Under the pieces are notes generated by a model. The model worked only from the letters and a program-made list of their open reading frames with translations. It searched no databases and had not been told where the DNA came from. Below, in pieces: positions 1 through 6,467 of a stretch of 38,769 nucleotides of DNA. Positions within the stretch are counted from its first letter, which is position 1, and the number at the start of each line of letters is the position of its first letter. Source of the stretch: Lutibacter sp. (GTDB lineage: Bacteria > Bacteroidota > Bacteroidia > Flavobacteriales > Flavobacteriaceae); the NCBI RefSeq assembly GCF_030692605.1, contig NZ_JAUYUD010000078.1, positions 1-38,769 on the forward strand, read 5' to 3'. A program made the translations under genes and the position numbers.

Positions 1-183
1 AACGCGTTGGGTGCAATTAATTTTTAACGATGATTTTTCGTCACTTCGAGTGATTTTCGATAGAAAATTGTATCGAGAACAGAAAAATGATAGTTAAAAA
101 CGGTTCTCGATACATTTTTTGTTTCGTTTTACTGCACAAAAAACACTCGAACAGACGTTTTTAATAATTGCACCCAATGGGTT
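1..183. repeat. MITE-like palindromic dispersed repeat
   Basis: The left end (1-19) and the right end (165-183) are imperfect inverted copies of each other. The shared core is TTGGGTGCAATTA, with AAC at the outer edge on both sides. Inside are two further hairpins. TCACT/AGTGA around positions 40-53 is small. TGTATCGAGAAC (69-80) pairs perfectly with GTTCTCGATACA (103-114) and is followed by a run of T. No open reading frame is present. Nested inverted repeats with terminal repeats in non-coding DNA are typical of a miniature inverted-repeat element. The left edge coincides with the window edge, so the element may extend further. Confidence 0.6.
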
Positions 184-200
184 AGATAATAAAAAAAATG

Positions 201-208
201 TACTTTTG
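201..208 (+). promoter_or_regulatory. possible Bacteroidota -7 box upstream of oxidase subunit III
   Basis: TACTTTTG matches the Bacteroidota TAnnTTTG -7 consensus and lies 35 bases before the subunit III start codon, just after the repeat at 1-183. No convincing TTG-type -33 element is seen at the usual spacing, so this is tentative. Confidence 0.3.
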
Positions 209-242
209 GCAAAACTAAACTAAAAATCAAAAAATAATTGAT

Positions 243-1223
243 ATGGAAGCAACTGCTGCTACAGAAACAAATGGAACTTCGTGGGAAGGCGGAAACAATA
301 ATCCTTTAGGCGCAAGTTACGGTAAAATGATGATGTGGTTTTTCATTTTGTCTGATGCACTTACCTTTTCTGGGTTTTTAGGCGCTTATGGATTAATGCG
401 TTTTAAATTTATTGATTCTTGGCCAATTGCCGATGAAGTATTTACTCACTTTCCTTTTTTACATGGAGTACATGCACCAATGTACTATGTAGCAATAATG
501 ACGTTTGTTTTAATATTCTCTTCTGTTACAATGGTTTTGGCTGTAGATGCAGGACATCAAATGAATAAAAAGAAAGTTACTTTTTACATGTTGCTTACTA
601 TTATAGGAGGTTTAATTTTCTTAGGCTCTCAAGCCTGGGAATGGAAAAATTTCATCAATGGTTCTTATGGAGCAGTACAATTACACGATGGGAAAATCAT
701 TCAGTTTGTAGATGCATCTGGCCATCAGATTGAATTAGAAAAATTTGCTTTATCTTCCGATGAAGGAAGAGTTGAGCATACAAAAAATAAAGGATTGTGG
801 TTTGTTAAAGAAGCCGCCTTACCTCCATTTTCTGTAAATCAAGTAATTGAAGGCTTTAAAGCAAACCCATCTATTACCATAAGAACAGAACAAATAAATC
901 CAGAAACAAAAGAAAAAACAATCATTCCTAGAGCAGAAGCAATGACTTATTTAAACGAAGCAAAAATTGTAGTTAAAGGAGCAAACTTAAAAGTTAATGA
1001 ATACGGAAAAACGCTATTTGCCGATTTCTTTTTCTTTATTACCGGGTTTCACGGGTTTCACGTTTTTTCAGGAGTAATTATCAATATTATCATCTTTTTT
1101 AATGTTATTATTGGAACTTATGAACGCAGAGGACATTATGAAATGGTAGAAAAAGTTGGATTGTACTGGCACTTTGTAGATTTAGTTTGGGTATTTGTTT
1201 TCACATTCTTCTACTTGGTTTAA
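243..1223 (+). CDS. cytochrome c oxidase subunit III, long form
   Basis: Subunit III of an aa3/caa3-type haem-copper oxidase in the inner membrane; it supports the core proton-pumping subunits. The hydrophobic segments fit the family: residues about 28-52, 80-102 and 113-132, then 258-290 and 305-326. The conserved FHGFHV motif is at 269-274 and the YWHFVDLVW motif at 308-316. A hydrophilic stretch of roughly 115 residues (about 140-255) separates the early helices from the FHGFHV helix, making the protein much longer than the usual 190-270 residues. It is followed closely by subunit IV and oxidase assembly genes. A preceding oxidase gene would be expected upstream of the window, beyond the repeat at 1-183. 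Confidence 0.93.
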   Translation: MEATAATETNGTSWEGGNNNPLGASYGKMMMWFFILSDALTFSGFLGAYGLMRFKFIDSWPIADEVFTHFPFLHGVHAPMYYVAIMTFVLIFSSVTMVLAVDAGHQMNKKKVTFYMLLTIIGGLIFLGSQAWEWKNFINGSYGAVQLHDGKIIQFVDASGHQIELEKFALSSDEGRVEHTKNKGLWFVKEAALPPFSVNQVIEGFKANPSITIRTEQINPETKEKTIIPRAEAMTYLNEAKIVVKGANLKVNEYGKTLFADFFFFITGFHGFHVFSGVIINIIIFFNVIIGTYERRGHYEMVEKVGLYWHFVDLVWVFVFTFFYLV

Positions 1224-1240
1224 TTCTTAAAAATTTAAAA

Positions 1241-1597
1241 ATGATGGCACACGCTCAAGAACATAAATCGCACACAAAATTAATTTGGAAAGTATTTGGC
1301 ATACTTTCAGTTATTACAATTGTTGAAGTTATTTTAGGTATTGTAAAACCAGAATCTCTTCATTTAACTAAAATTTTAGGCACAAGTCCACTGAATATTA
1401 TATTTCTTGTGCTAACTTTGGTAAAAGCATATTACATCACCTGGTTTTTTATGCATATGGCTGATGAGAAGGCAAATTTACGTAGAGCTGTTGTTTGGAC
1501 TGCCTTATTTTTAATTGCGTACTTAGCAGCACTTTTATTAATTGAAGGAAGTTATATAAACGACGTATTAGGACCATTAACAAAATGGAATTATTAA
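1241..1597 (+). CDS. cytochrome c oxidase subunit IV (CtaF/CyoD-like)
   Basis: Small inner-membrane subunit of about 118 residues with three hydrophobic helices, as expected for the prokaryotic subunit IV family. The conserved middle segment reads VKAYYITWFFMHM, which matches the family signature (VKAxxVxxFFMHL type). I chose ATG 1241 (MMAHAQEHKSH). An upstream in-frame ATG at 1187 would overlap subunit III by 37 bases and add a spurious hydrophobic tail. The gap from the subunit III stop is 17 bases, so the two genes are almost certainly cotranscribed. A hairpin with a T run follows at 1625-1649. Confidence 0.9.
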   Translation: MMAHAQEHKSHTKLIWKVFGILSVITIVEVILGIVKPESLHLTKILGTSPLNIIFLVLTLVKAYYITWFFMHMADEKANLRRAVVWTALFLIAYLAALLLIEGSYINDVLGPLTKWNY

Positions 1598-1624
1598 ATA
1601 CTAAAATATTTAGATTAAATTAGG

Positions 1625-1649
1625 AGGTAGTTTAATAGCTACCTTTTTT
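1625..1649 (+). terminator. hairpin with T run after oxidase subunit IV
   Basis: AGGTAG (1625-1630) pairs with CTACCT (1639-1644), with an 8-base loop that can close by two more pairs, followed directly by six T residues. This is a textbook intrinsic terminator. It ends only 16 bases before the next ATG (1666), so it may act as a partial terminator between the structural subunits and the assembly genes. Confidence 0.7.
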
Positions 1650-1665
1650 GTTTAACTTTATTAGC

Positions 1666-2358
1666 ATGAAAAAAATTAAAGATCTTTTTAGATTAGCATA
1701 TTCAAAGTTTGATTTGAAAAAATTCCTTTTACTGTTTGGCTTATTTATCGCCCCTTTAATATTTTATATTTTTCTCTCACTAGGTATTTATAAACATCAA
1801 AATTTACCAATTTTAACCGAAGAAGTTACTGATTTTAAACCATTATCTTCTACTAATGCATCATTTGCCACTAAATTAAATATTGTTTGTTTTTTAGGTA
1901 GTAATATTTCCGAAGCAAAAGCCAGCCTCTTTAATTTAAATCAAACTATTTACAAACGATATTACCAAAAGCCTTACTTTCAGGCTGTTGCAATTATTCC
2001 AAAAGAATCTGAAAAGGATTACAGTGAAGTAATAGTAGAATTGAGTGCTTTTACCGATATTAAAAACTGGCAATTTGTGTACGCATCTAAAACCGAAATT
2101 CAACAACTTTTTGCAAGTTTTAAAACTCCTTTTGACCTAAATCAGAATTTATATTCTGAAAATGCATTTATTGTAGATATGGATCTTAGACTAAGGGGCC
2201 GAAAAGATGATGAAGATACTTCAGATGGAAAGTTATATGGTTATACTATGAAAGAAGTAGCTACATTAAAAAATAAAATGAAAGATGATATTGCCATCAT
2301 TTATTACCAGCTTAAAAAATCTGAAGAAAAAAAGGCAAGAAGAAAACGAGAAATTTAA
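1666..2358 (+). CDS. membrane-anchored SCO-like protein without CxxxC
   Basis: A protein of 230 residues with one strong transmembrane helix (about 20-42) and a periplasmic domain. The C-terminal half resembles the end of SCO/thioredoxin-fold proteins: an AFIVDMDLRLRG strand-turn, a short DGKLYGY loop, and a final helix containing KMKDDIAIIYYQL. The usual CxxxC copper site is absent; I see only one cysteine (C75, in NIVCFLG). The C-terminus is very basic. It sits between oxidase subunit IV and the true SCO gene, so a role in oxidase assembly is likely. I prefer ATG 1666 over a TTG at 1648, which lies in the T run of the preceding hairpin. The thioredoxin-fold assignment is by eye and moderate. 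Confidence 0.7.
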   Translation: MKKIKDLFRLAYSKFDLKKFLLLFGLFIAPLIFYIFLSLGIYKHQNLPILTEEVTDFKPLSSTNASFATKLNIVCFLGSNISEAKASLFNLNQTIYKRYYQKPYFQAVAIIPKESEKDYSEVIVELSAFTDIKNWQFVYASKTEIQQLFASFKTPFDLNQNLYSENAFIVDMDLRLRGRKDDEDTSDGKLYGYTMKEVATLKNKMKDDIAIIYYQLKKSEEKKARRKREI

Positions 2359-2415
2359 TTTCTTTCAAAATTGTTATTAAGTGAATAAAGAATAGAGAAT
2401 AGAGAATTTAAAAAA

Positions 2416-3042
2416 ATGAAGAAATATTCATACATAGGAGTTGCTTTTATTATTTTAATATTTGGCATTTATACAGTTCCAAAAGTGGTAAATCGTTTTA
2501 AAACAACAACATTAATAACTATTGGAAAAGTTCCTCCATTCGAGTTTACAAATCAAAATGGTATATTAATTTCGAATTCATTTTACAAAAACAAGGTATA
2601 CGTAATTGAATTTTTCTTTACCACTTGTCCTACTATTTGCCCAATTATGAACAAAAATATGGCAACCATTCAAAATGAATTTTACGGAAATTTAGATTTT
2701 GGAATTGCTTCATTTAGTATAAATCCAGAATATGACACACCCCAAATACTCAAGGAATATGCCAAAAAAAATGGTGCTACATGGGCCAATTGGAACTTTT
2801 TAACAGGTGACAAAGAAACTATCTATGCTTTTGCAAACAAAGGAATTGCGTTATATGCAGGCGAAAATAGTGCCGCTGAAGGTGGATTTGAACATTCTGG
2901 CATGTTTGCCTTAGTAGATAAAAATGGTCACATTAGATCTCGTTTGGATGAATTTGGAAACCCTATTGCATTTTATGATGGTTTAGACACAAAAAATATT
3001 TTAATGTTAAAAGAAGATATTAAAACTTTATTAAAAGAATAA
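2416..3042 (+). CDS. SCO1/SenC family copper chaperone
   Basis: Periplasmic, membrane-anchored protein of 208 residues that delivers copper to the CuA site of cytochrome oxidase or maintains its thiol state. An N-terminal anchor spans about 5-22. The copper ligands are visible: the CPTIC motif with C71 and C75, and H160 in FEHSGMFALVDKNG. Length and motif order match the family. The stop codon shares one base with the start of the DUF420 gene (TAATG), which indicates translational coupling. The upstream spacer carries a short AT-rich GAATAGA tandem repeat. Confidence is high from the motif set and the oxidase neighbours. Confidence 0.94.
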   Translation: MKKYSYIGVAFIILIFGIYTVPKVVNRFKTTTLITIGKVPPFEFTNQNGILISNSFYKNKVYVIEFFFTTCPTICPIMNKNMATIQNEFYGNLDFGIASFSINPEYDTPQILKEYAKKNGATWANWNFLTGDKETIYAFANKGIALYAGENSAAEGGFEHSGMFALVDKNGHIRSRLDEFGNPIAFYDGLDTKNILMLKEDIKTLLKE

Positions 3043-3557
3043 TGACTAAAAATGCCCAAAAATATAATAAGTGGATTGTTTTTTTATCCATTTTAATCCC
3101 TATTTCTGTAGCACTTCTGTTTAGCGTAAAAGTAGATGTTGAACTACCTGTTTTTTTACCACCAATTTATGCAACTATTAATGCTCTTACAGCTATTATT
3201 CTTTTTGTTGCCGTTTGGTCCGTAAAATCTAAAAAAATAAAACTTCATGAAACCTTAATGAAATTGGCTATTTCCTTTTCAGTAATTTTTTTAGTTTTAT
3301 ACATTGCGCATCATATCACTTCAGAATCTACAAAATATGGTGGTGAAGGAATTATAAGAACTATTTACTATTTCTTATTAATTTCTCATATTCTGCTTTC
3401 AATTATAGTAATTCCGTTTGTTTTAATAACTTTTGTGAGAGGTATAACCAACCAAATTGAACTTCATAAAAAAATAGCAAAATTTACTTTTCCTTTATGG
3501 GCTTATGTTGCAATTAGTGGCGTTTTAGTGTATCTCTTAATTTCACCTTTTTACTAA
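3042..3557 (+). CDS. DUF420 family membrane protein (CtaM/YozB-like)
   Basis: Inner-membrane protein of 171 residues with five hydrophobic helices (about 11-28, 38-60, 73-90, 108-132 and 150-169). DUF420 proteins include CtaM of Gram-positive bacteria, which is needed to make active haem-A oxidase. Conserved histidines lie in LYIAHHIT and LLISHILL, and in IELHKKIAKFTFPLWAYVA near the end. These are plausible haem or metal ligands, but that is inference. The start overlaps the SCO stop by one base, and the next gene starts two bases after its stop, so the assembly genes form a tight operon. Confidence 0.88.
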   Translation: MTKNAQKYNKWIVFLSILIPISVALLFSVKVDVELPVFLPPIYATINALTAIILFVAVWSVKSKKIKLHETLMKLAISFSVIFLVLYIAHHITSESTKYGGEGIIRTIYYFLLISHILLSIIVIPFVLITFVRGITNQIELHKKIAKFTFPLWAYVAISGVLVYLLISPFY

Positions 3558-3558
3558 A

Positions 3559-3762
3559 ATGAAGAAAATAGCACTTTCCATACTGTTACTTTTATTCATT
3601 CAAATTGCAAAGGCTCAATGTGCAATGTGTAAAGCAGTGGTTGAAAGTGGTGGTGTTTCTGAAGCCGAAGGTTTAAATTCTGGAATTCTTTATTTAATGA
3701 TTTTTCCATACATTTTAGTTGGAACGTTGCTTTATTTTATTGTTAAGCACAAAAAGAAATAG
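3559..3762 (+). CDS. small exported CxxC membrane protein
   Basis: A protein of 67 residues. It has an N-terminal signal sequence (MKKIALSILLLLFIQIAKAQ) with a likely cleavage site before CAMC. The mature part opens with CAMCKAVVESGG, then has one transmembrane helix (about 43-62) and a lysine tail. The mature protein would be a tiny inner-membrane protein with a dithiol on the periplasmic face. Its start is immediately after the DUF420 stop. I know no assigned function. The CxxC and the copper-chaperone neighbours suggest a metal-binding or thiol role in oxidase maturation. It is short, but its signal, motif and position argue that it is real. Confidence 0.75.
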   Translation: MKKIALSILLLLFIQIAKAQCAMCKAVVESGGVSEAEGLNSGILYLMIFPYILVGTLLYFIVKHKKK

Positions 3763-3860
3763 AAATTTTAACATTCCTATAAGAGACAAAATATGTAACA
3801 AATGATTATTTTGGTCGTCTTATACCCATTCAGCTTAACACAAAAACTCGAAAGATAATA

Positions 3861-5228
3861 ATGAAAACACAATTTGCTACAATTTTAGCATTTCTGATTT
3901 TTTTAACCGGAATTGCACAAGATAAAAAATGGACACTTCAAGAATGCGTTAATTACGCTATTGACAATAACATTTCTGTTAAACAACAAGAACTTAGCAA
4001 AGAATTAATAGAGGAAGACATCACTATTGCAAAAGGAAATTTTTATCCTTCTGTAAATTCTTCCATGTCACAAAATTTTAATTTTGGCTCTTATATAGAT
4101 AATTACGGCGGACGAGTTTCTAGAGATAGCCGTTCTAATAGTTTTGGAATTAATACAGGCGTTACGCTATATAATGGAAATAGAAACAAGTTAAATTTAA
4201 TACAGACTCAAAAAAATCTTGAAGCGGCTGGTTTTAATTTAGAAGAAAATAAAAATGGCATTATGCTATATGTTGTTAACTTTTATTTAAATGTTCTATT
4301 AAATAAAGAAAGTCTTTTAATCGCTAAAGATCAGGTTAGTATTAGCGAAAAACAACTTGAAAAAGCAAAAATATTACTTGAGTCTGGCTCGAAGCCTAAA
4401 TCAATTTTATTTGAAGCTGAAGCCACTTTAGCTACCAATAATCAACAACTTACTGCTGCTCAAAATGCATTAGACCTTTCTTTATTAAGTTTAGCCCAAT
4501 TATTACAAGTTAGCCATAAAGGTTTTGACGTAGAGACTGTTCAATTAACTGTTAACTCAGCATCATTAATTTATAATGACACCGATGAAATATTTAACAA
4601 AGCTGTAAGCTCTTTACCAGAATTTAAAAGCGCAGAAATAGCAATTGAAAACTCTAAATTATCGGTTGATATGGCAAAAGCTGCTTTTCTTCCAACGCTA
4701 TCATTTGGTGGTGGAATTGGAACTTCATACCAACATAATCAAGGTGAAAAAGATCTTAGACCAATTATAGATAGTAACAATAATGTGGTATATGTACCAA
4801 ATGGTTTTGGGAAACAGATTGAAGATAACTTAGGATATAATGCCGGTTTTTCATTGAACATACCTATTTTTAATAGATTTCAAACAAAATCTAATGTTGC
4901 TAAAGCTCAAATAAACCAAAAACGTTCAGAACTTCAATTGCTCGATAAACAAGTTAAATTACGTGAAACGATTGAAAAAGCATATGCCGATGCAAAAGCC
5001 TCACTAAATCAATTTGTTTCTGCGGAAAAATCGTTGAAAGCACAACAAGAATCTTTTAAAAATGCTCAAGAAAGCTACAATTCTGGGGTAATGACTTCCT
5101 TTGATTTTGATCAAGTTAGAAATGGGTTGGTGAATGCACAATCTTCTATGGTAAATGCAAAATATAATTTTGTATTTAGAACCAAATTACTAGAATATTA
5201 TTTAGGAATTCCAATTGTAATTGAATAA
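3861..5228 (+). CDS. TolC family outer membrane protein
   Basis: Outer-membrane channel protein of 455 residues. It has a signal peptide ending in FLTGIAQ and then a family-typical start, WTLQECVNYAIDNNISVKQQEL. The repeated TolC pattern follows: long amphipathic helical hairpins rich in A, N, Q and L (about 110-220 and 330-430) separated by beta-type segments around FSLNIPIFNRFQTKSNV. The final part contains YNSGVMTSFDFDQVRNGLVNAQSSMVN, a typical OEP signature. It normally works with an RND or ABC exporter and a periplasmic adaptor, but neither is in the window. A 98-base spacer separates it from the oxidase cluster, so it probably has its own promoter. Confidence 0.92.
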   Translation: MKTQFATILAFLIFLTGIAQDKKWTLQECVNYAIDNNISVKQQELSKELIEEDITIAKGNFYPSVNSSMSQNFNFGSYIDNYGGRVSRDSRSNSFGINTGVTLYNGNRNKLNLIQTQKNLEAAGFNLEENKNGIMLYVVNFYLNVLLNKESLLIAKDQVSISEKQLEKAKILLESGSKPKSILFEAEATLATNNQQLTAAQNALDLSLLSLAQLLQVSHKGFDVETVQLTVNSASLIYNDTDEIFNKAVSSLPEFKSAEIAIENSKLSVDMAKAAFLPTLSFGGGIGTSYQHNQGEKDLRPIIDSNNNVVYVPNGFGKQIEDNLGYNAGFSLNIPIFNRFQTKSNVAKAQINQKRSELQLLDKQVKLRETIEKAYADAKASLNQFVSAEKSLKAQQESFKNAQESYNSGVMTSFDFDQVRNGLVNAQSSMVNAKYNFVFRTKLLEYYLGIPIVIE

Positions 5229-5346
5229 TTATTTTTATAAAGATTATAATTATAAAGGCTAAAATGAAAAGTTACCTTAATGGTATTTGAATATCTTAAA
5301 CATTAAAAAATTAGGTTTTCAAGTCCAGATCGAGATAACAATTGCG

Positions 5347-5365
5347 TGCATTTTTATAAAATGCA
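5347..5365. repeat. perfect hairpin upstream of tsaB
   Basis: TGCATTTT (5347-5354) and AAAATGCA (5358-5365) form an 8-bp perfect stem with a 3-base loop. It lies about 27-45 bases upstream of the tsaB -7 box. It could be an operator, or a weak terminator for the TolC gene. Confidence 0.4.
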
Positions 5366-5391
5366 TGGTGTTTTATGCGCATTGAATTAAG

Positions 5392-5399
5392 TATCTTTG
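5392..5399 (+). promoter_or_regulatory. Bacteroidota -7 promoter box for tsaB
   Basis: TATCTTTG is an exact match to the TAnnTTTG -7 consensus, 19 bases before the tsaB start codon at 5418. This implies a very short 5' leader. A clear -33 element is not obvious, but the position in the tolC-tsaB gap is right. Confidence 0.55.
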
Positions 5400-5417
5400 C
5401 TTTTTTAAAACTAGAAA

Positions 5418-6089
5418 TTGGCAATAATTTTAAACTTAGAAACTTCAACAAAAAACTGCTCTGTAAGTATTGCAAAAGATGGTGTAACTGTTGCGTTAAA
5501 AGAATTAAATGATGGTGGTTTTTCTCATGCAGAAAAGTTGCATGAATTTATAAAAAAAGTGTTAACCGATGCTTCTTTAACATTTTCAGATCTTAGCGCG
5601 GTTGCTGTTAGTAAGGGTCCTGGGTCTTATACTGGTTTAAGAATTGGCGTTTCAGCAGCAAAAGGATTATGTTTTGCGCTAAACATTCCATTAATTTCAA
5701 TACATACATTAAAATCATTGGCTCATTCTATGTACGTTGCAGAAGGATTTAAAATTCCACTTTTAGATGCTCGAAGAATGGAAGTTTATTGCGCTGTTTT
5801 CGATGAAACTAATTTTATAAAGGAAGATGTTGCTGCTAAAATTGTTACAAGTGAGTCTTTTAAAAAATATTTAGATCTTGGTAATGTGTATTTTTTAGGA
5901 GATGGTGTCGAAAAATGTAAAACAATTATCACTCATAAAAATGCCCATTTTATTGAAGATAAATTTCCATCAGCCAAAGAAATGGAACTTCTTTCGTTTG
6001 AAAAGTATAAAACTTCTTCTTTTGAAAATGTCGCTTATTTTGAGCCTTTTTATTTAAAAGATTTTATGGTGAATAAGCCTAAAAAATAA
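5418..6089 (+). CDS. tsaB: TsaB, tRNA threonylcarbamoyladenosine synthesis protein
   Basis: Partner of TsaD and TsaE in making the t6A modification at position 37 of ANN-decoding tRNAs; cytoplasmic, ASKHA fold. The protein has 223 residues. It opens with AIILNLETSTKNCSVSIA, the family's beta-hairpin and phosphate-loop start, and carries the diagnostic KGPGSYTGLRIGVSAAKGLC motif. The start codon is TTG 5418: family members begin at this point, no in-frame ATG exists nearby, and the -7 box lies just upstream. Its stop is directly followed by the stop of the convergent DUF1304 gene, with no intervening base. Confidence 0.95.
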   Translation: MAIILNLETSTKNCSVSIAKDGVTVALKELNDGGFSHAEKLHEFIKKVLTDASLTFSDLSAVAVSKGPGSYTGLRIGVSAAKGLCFALNIPLISIHTLKSLAHSMYVAEGFKIPLLDARRMEVYCAVFDETNFIKEDVAAKIVTSESFKKYLDLGNVYFLGDGVEKCKTIITHKNAHFIEDKFPSAKEMELLSFEKYKTSSFENVAYFEPFYLKDFMVNKPKK

Positions 6090-6464
6090 CTATTTAAAGT
6101 GCCAATTATTAAATATAATTAATGTTAATCCAACCAAAGCTGGCAAAGATTGAACATAAAACAACTTAATTTTTTTAGTAGTATAAGCTCCATAAATGCC
6201 AGCAACAATAGCGCAGGATAAAAAGAACAAAGCAATTGAATCAAAATTTGTTGAATCAACAATCGACCAAATGAGTCCAGCAGCCAAAAAACCATTATAC
6301 AAACCTTGATTTTTAGCTAACGTTTTTGAAATTTTTGCGTCTTCTAAAGTCAATCCAAAAACTTTTAGTCCTTTTGGTTTGTCCCAGTAAAACATTTCTA
6401 AAATCATAAAATAAATATGCTCAAAAGCTACTAAACCCACAAAAAATACTTGTAAAAATTTCAT
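6090..6464 (-). CDS. DUF1304 family membrane protein
   Basis: Inner-membrane protein of 124 residues with four predicted helices. It matches DUF1304 in length and in its conserved segments: VAFEHIYFMILEMFYW at the start, then KTLAKNQGLYNGFLAAGL, then a final helix pair. The biochemical function of the family is not established. Its start lies three bases after the stop of the upstream YyaL-like gene on the same strand, so the two are probably cotranscribed. The gene converges exactly on tsaB. Confidence 0.85.
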   Translation of the reverse strand: MKFLQVFFVGLVAFEHIYFMILEMFYWDKPKGLKVFGLTLEDAKISKTLAKNQGLYNGFLAAGLIWSIVDSTNFDSIALFFLSCAIVAGIYGAYTTKKIKLFYVQSLPALVGLTLIIFNNWHFK

Positions 6465-6467
6465 GTT

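Noticed and set aside
1187-1240. Longer N-terminus for oxidase subunit IV
   Set aside because: The extension overlaps subunit III, is hydrophobic and is not like family members; ATG 1241 fits the conserved start.
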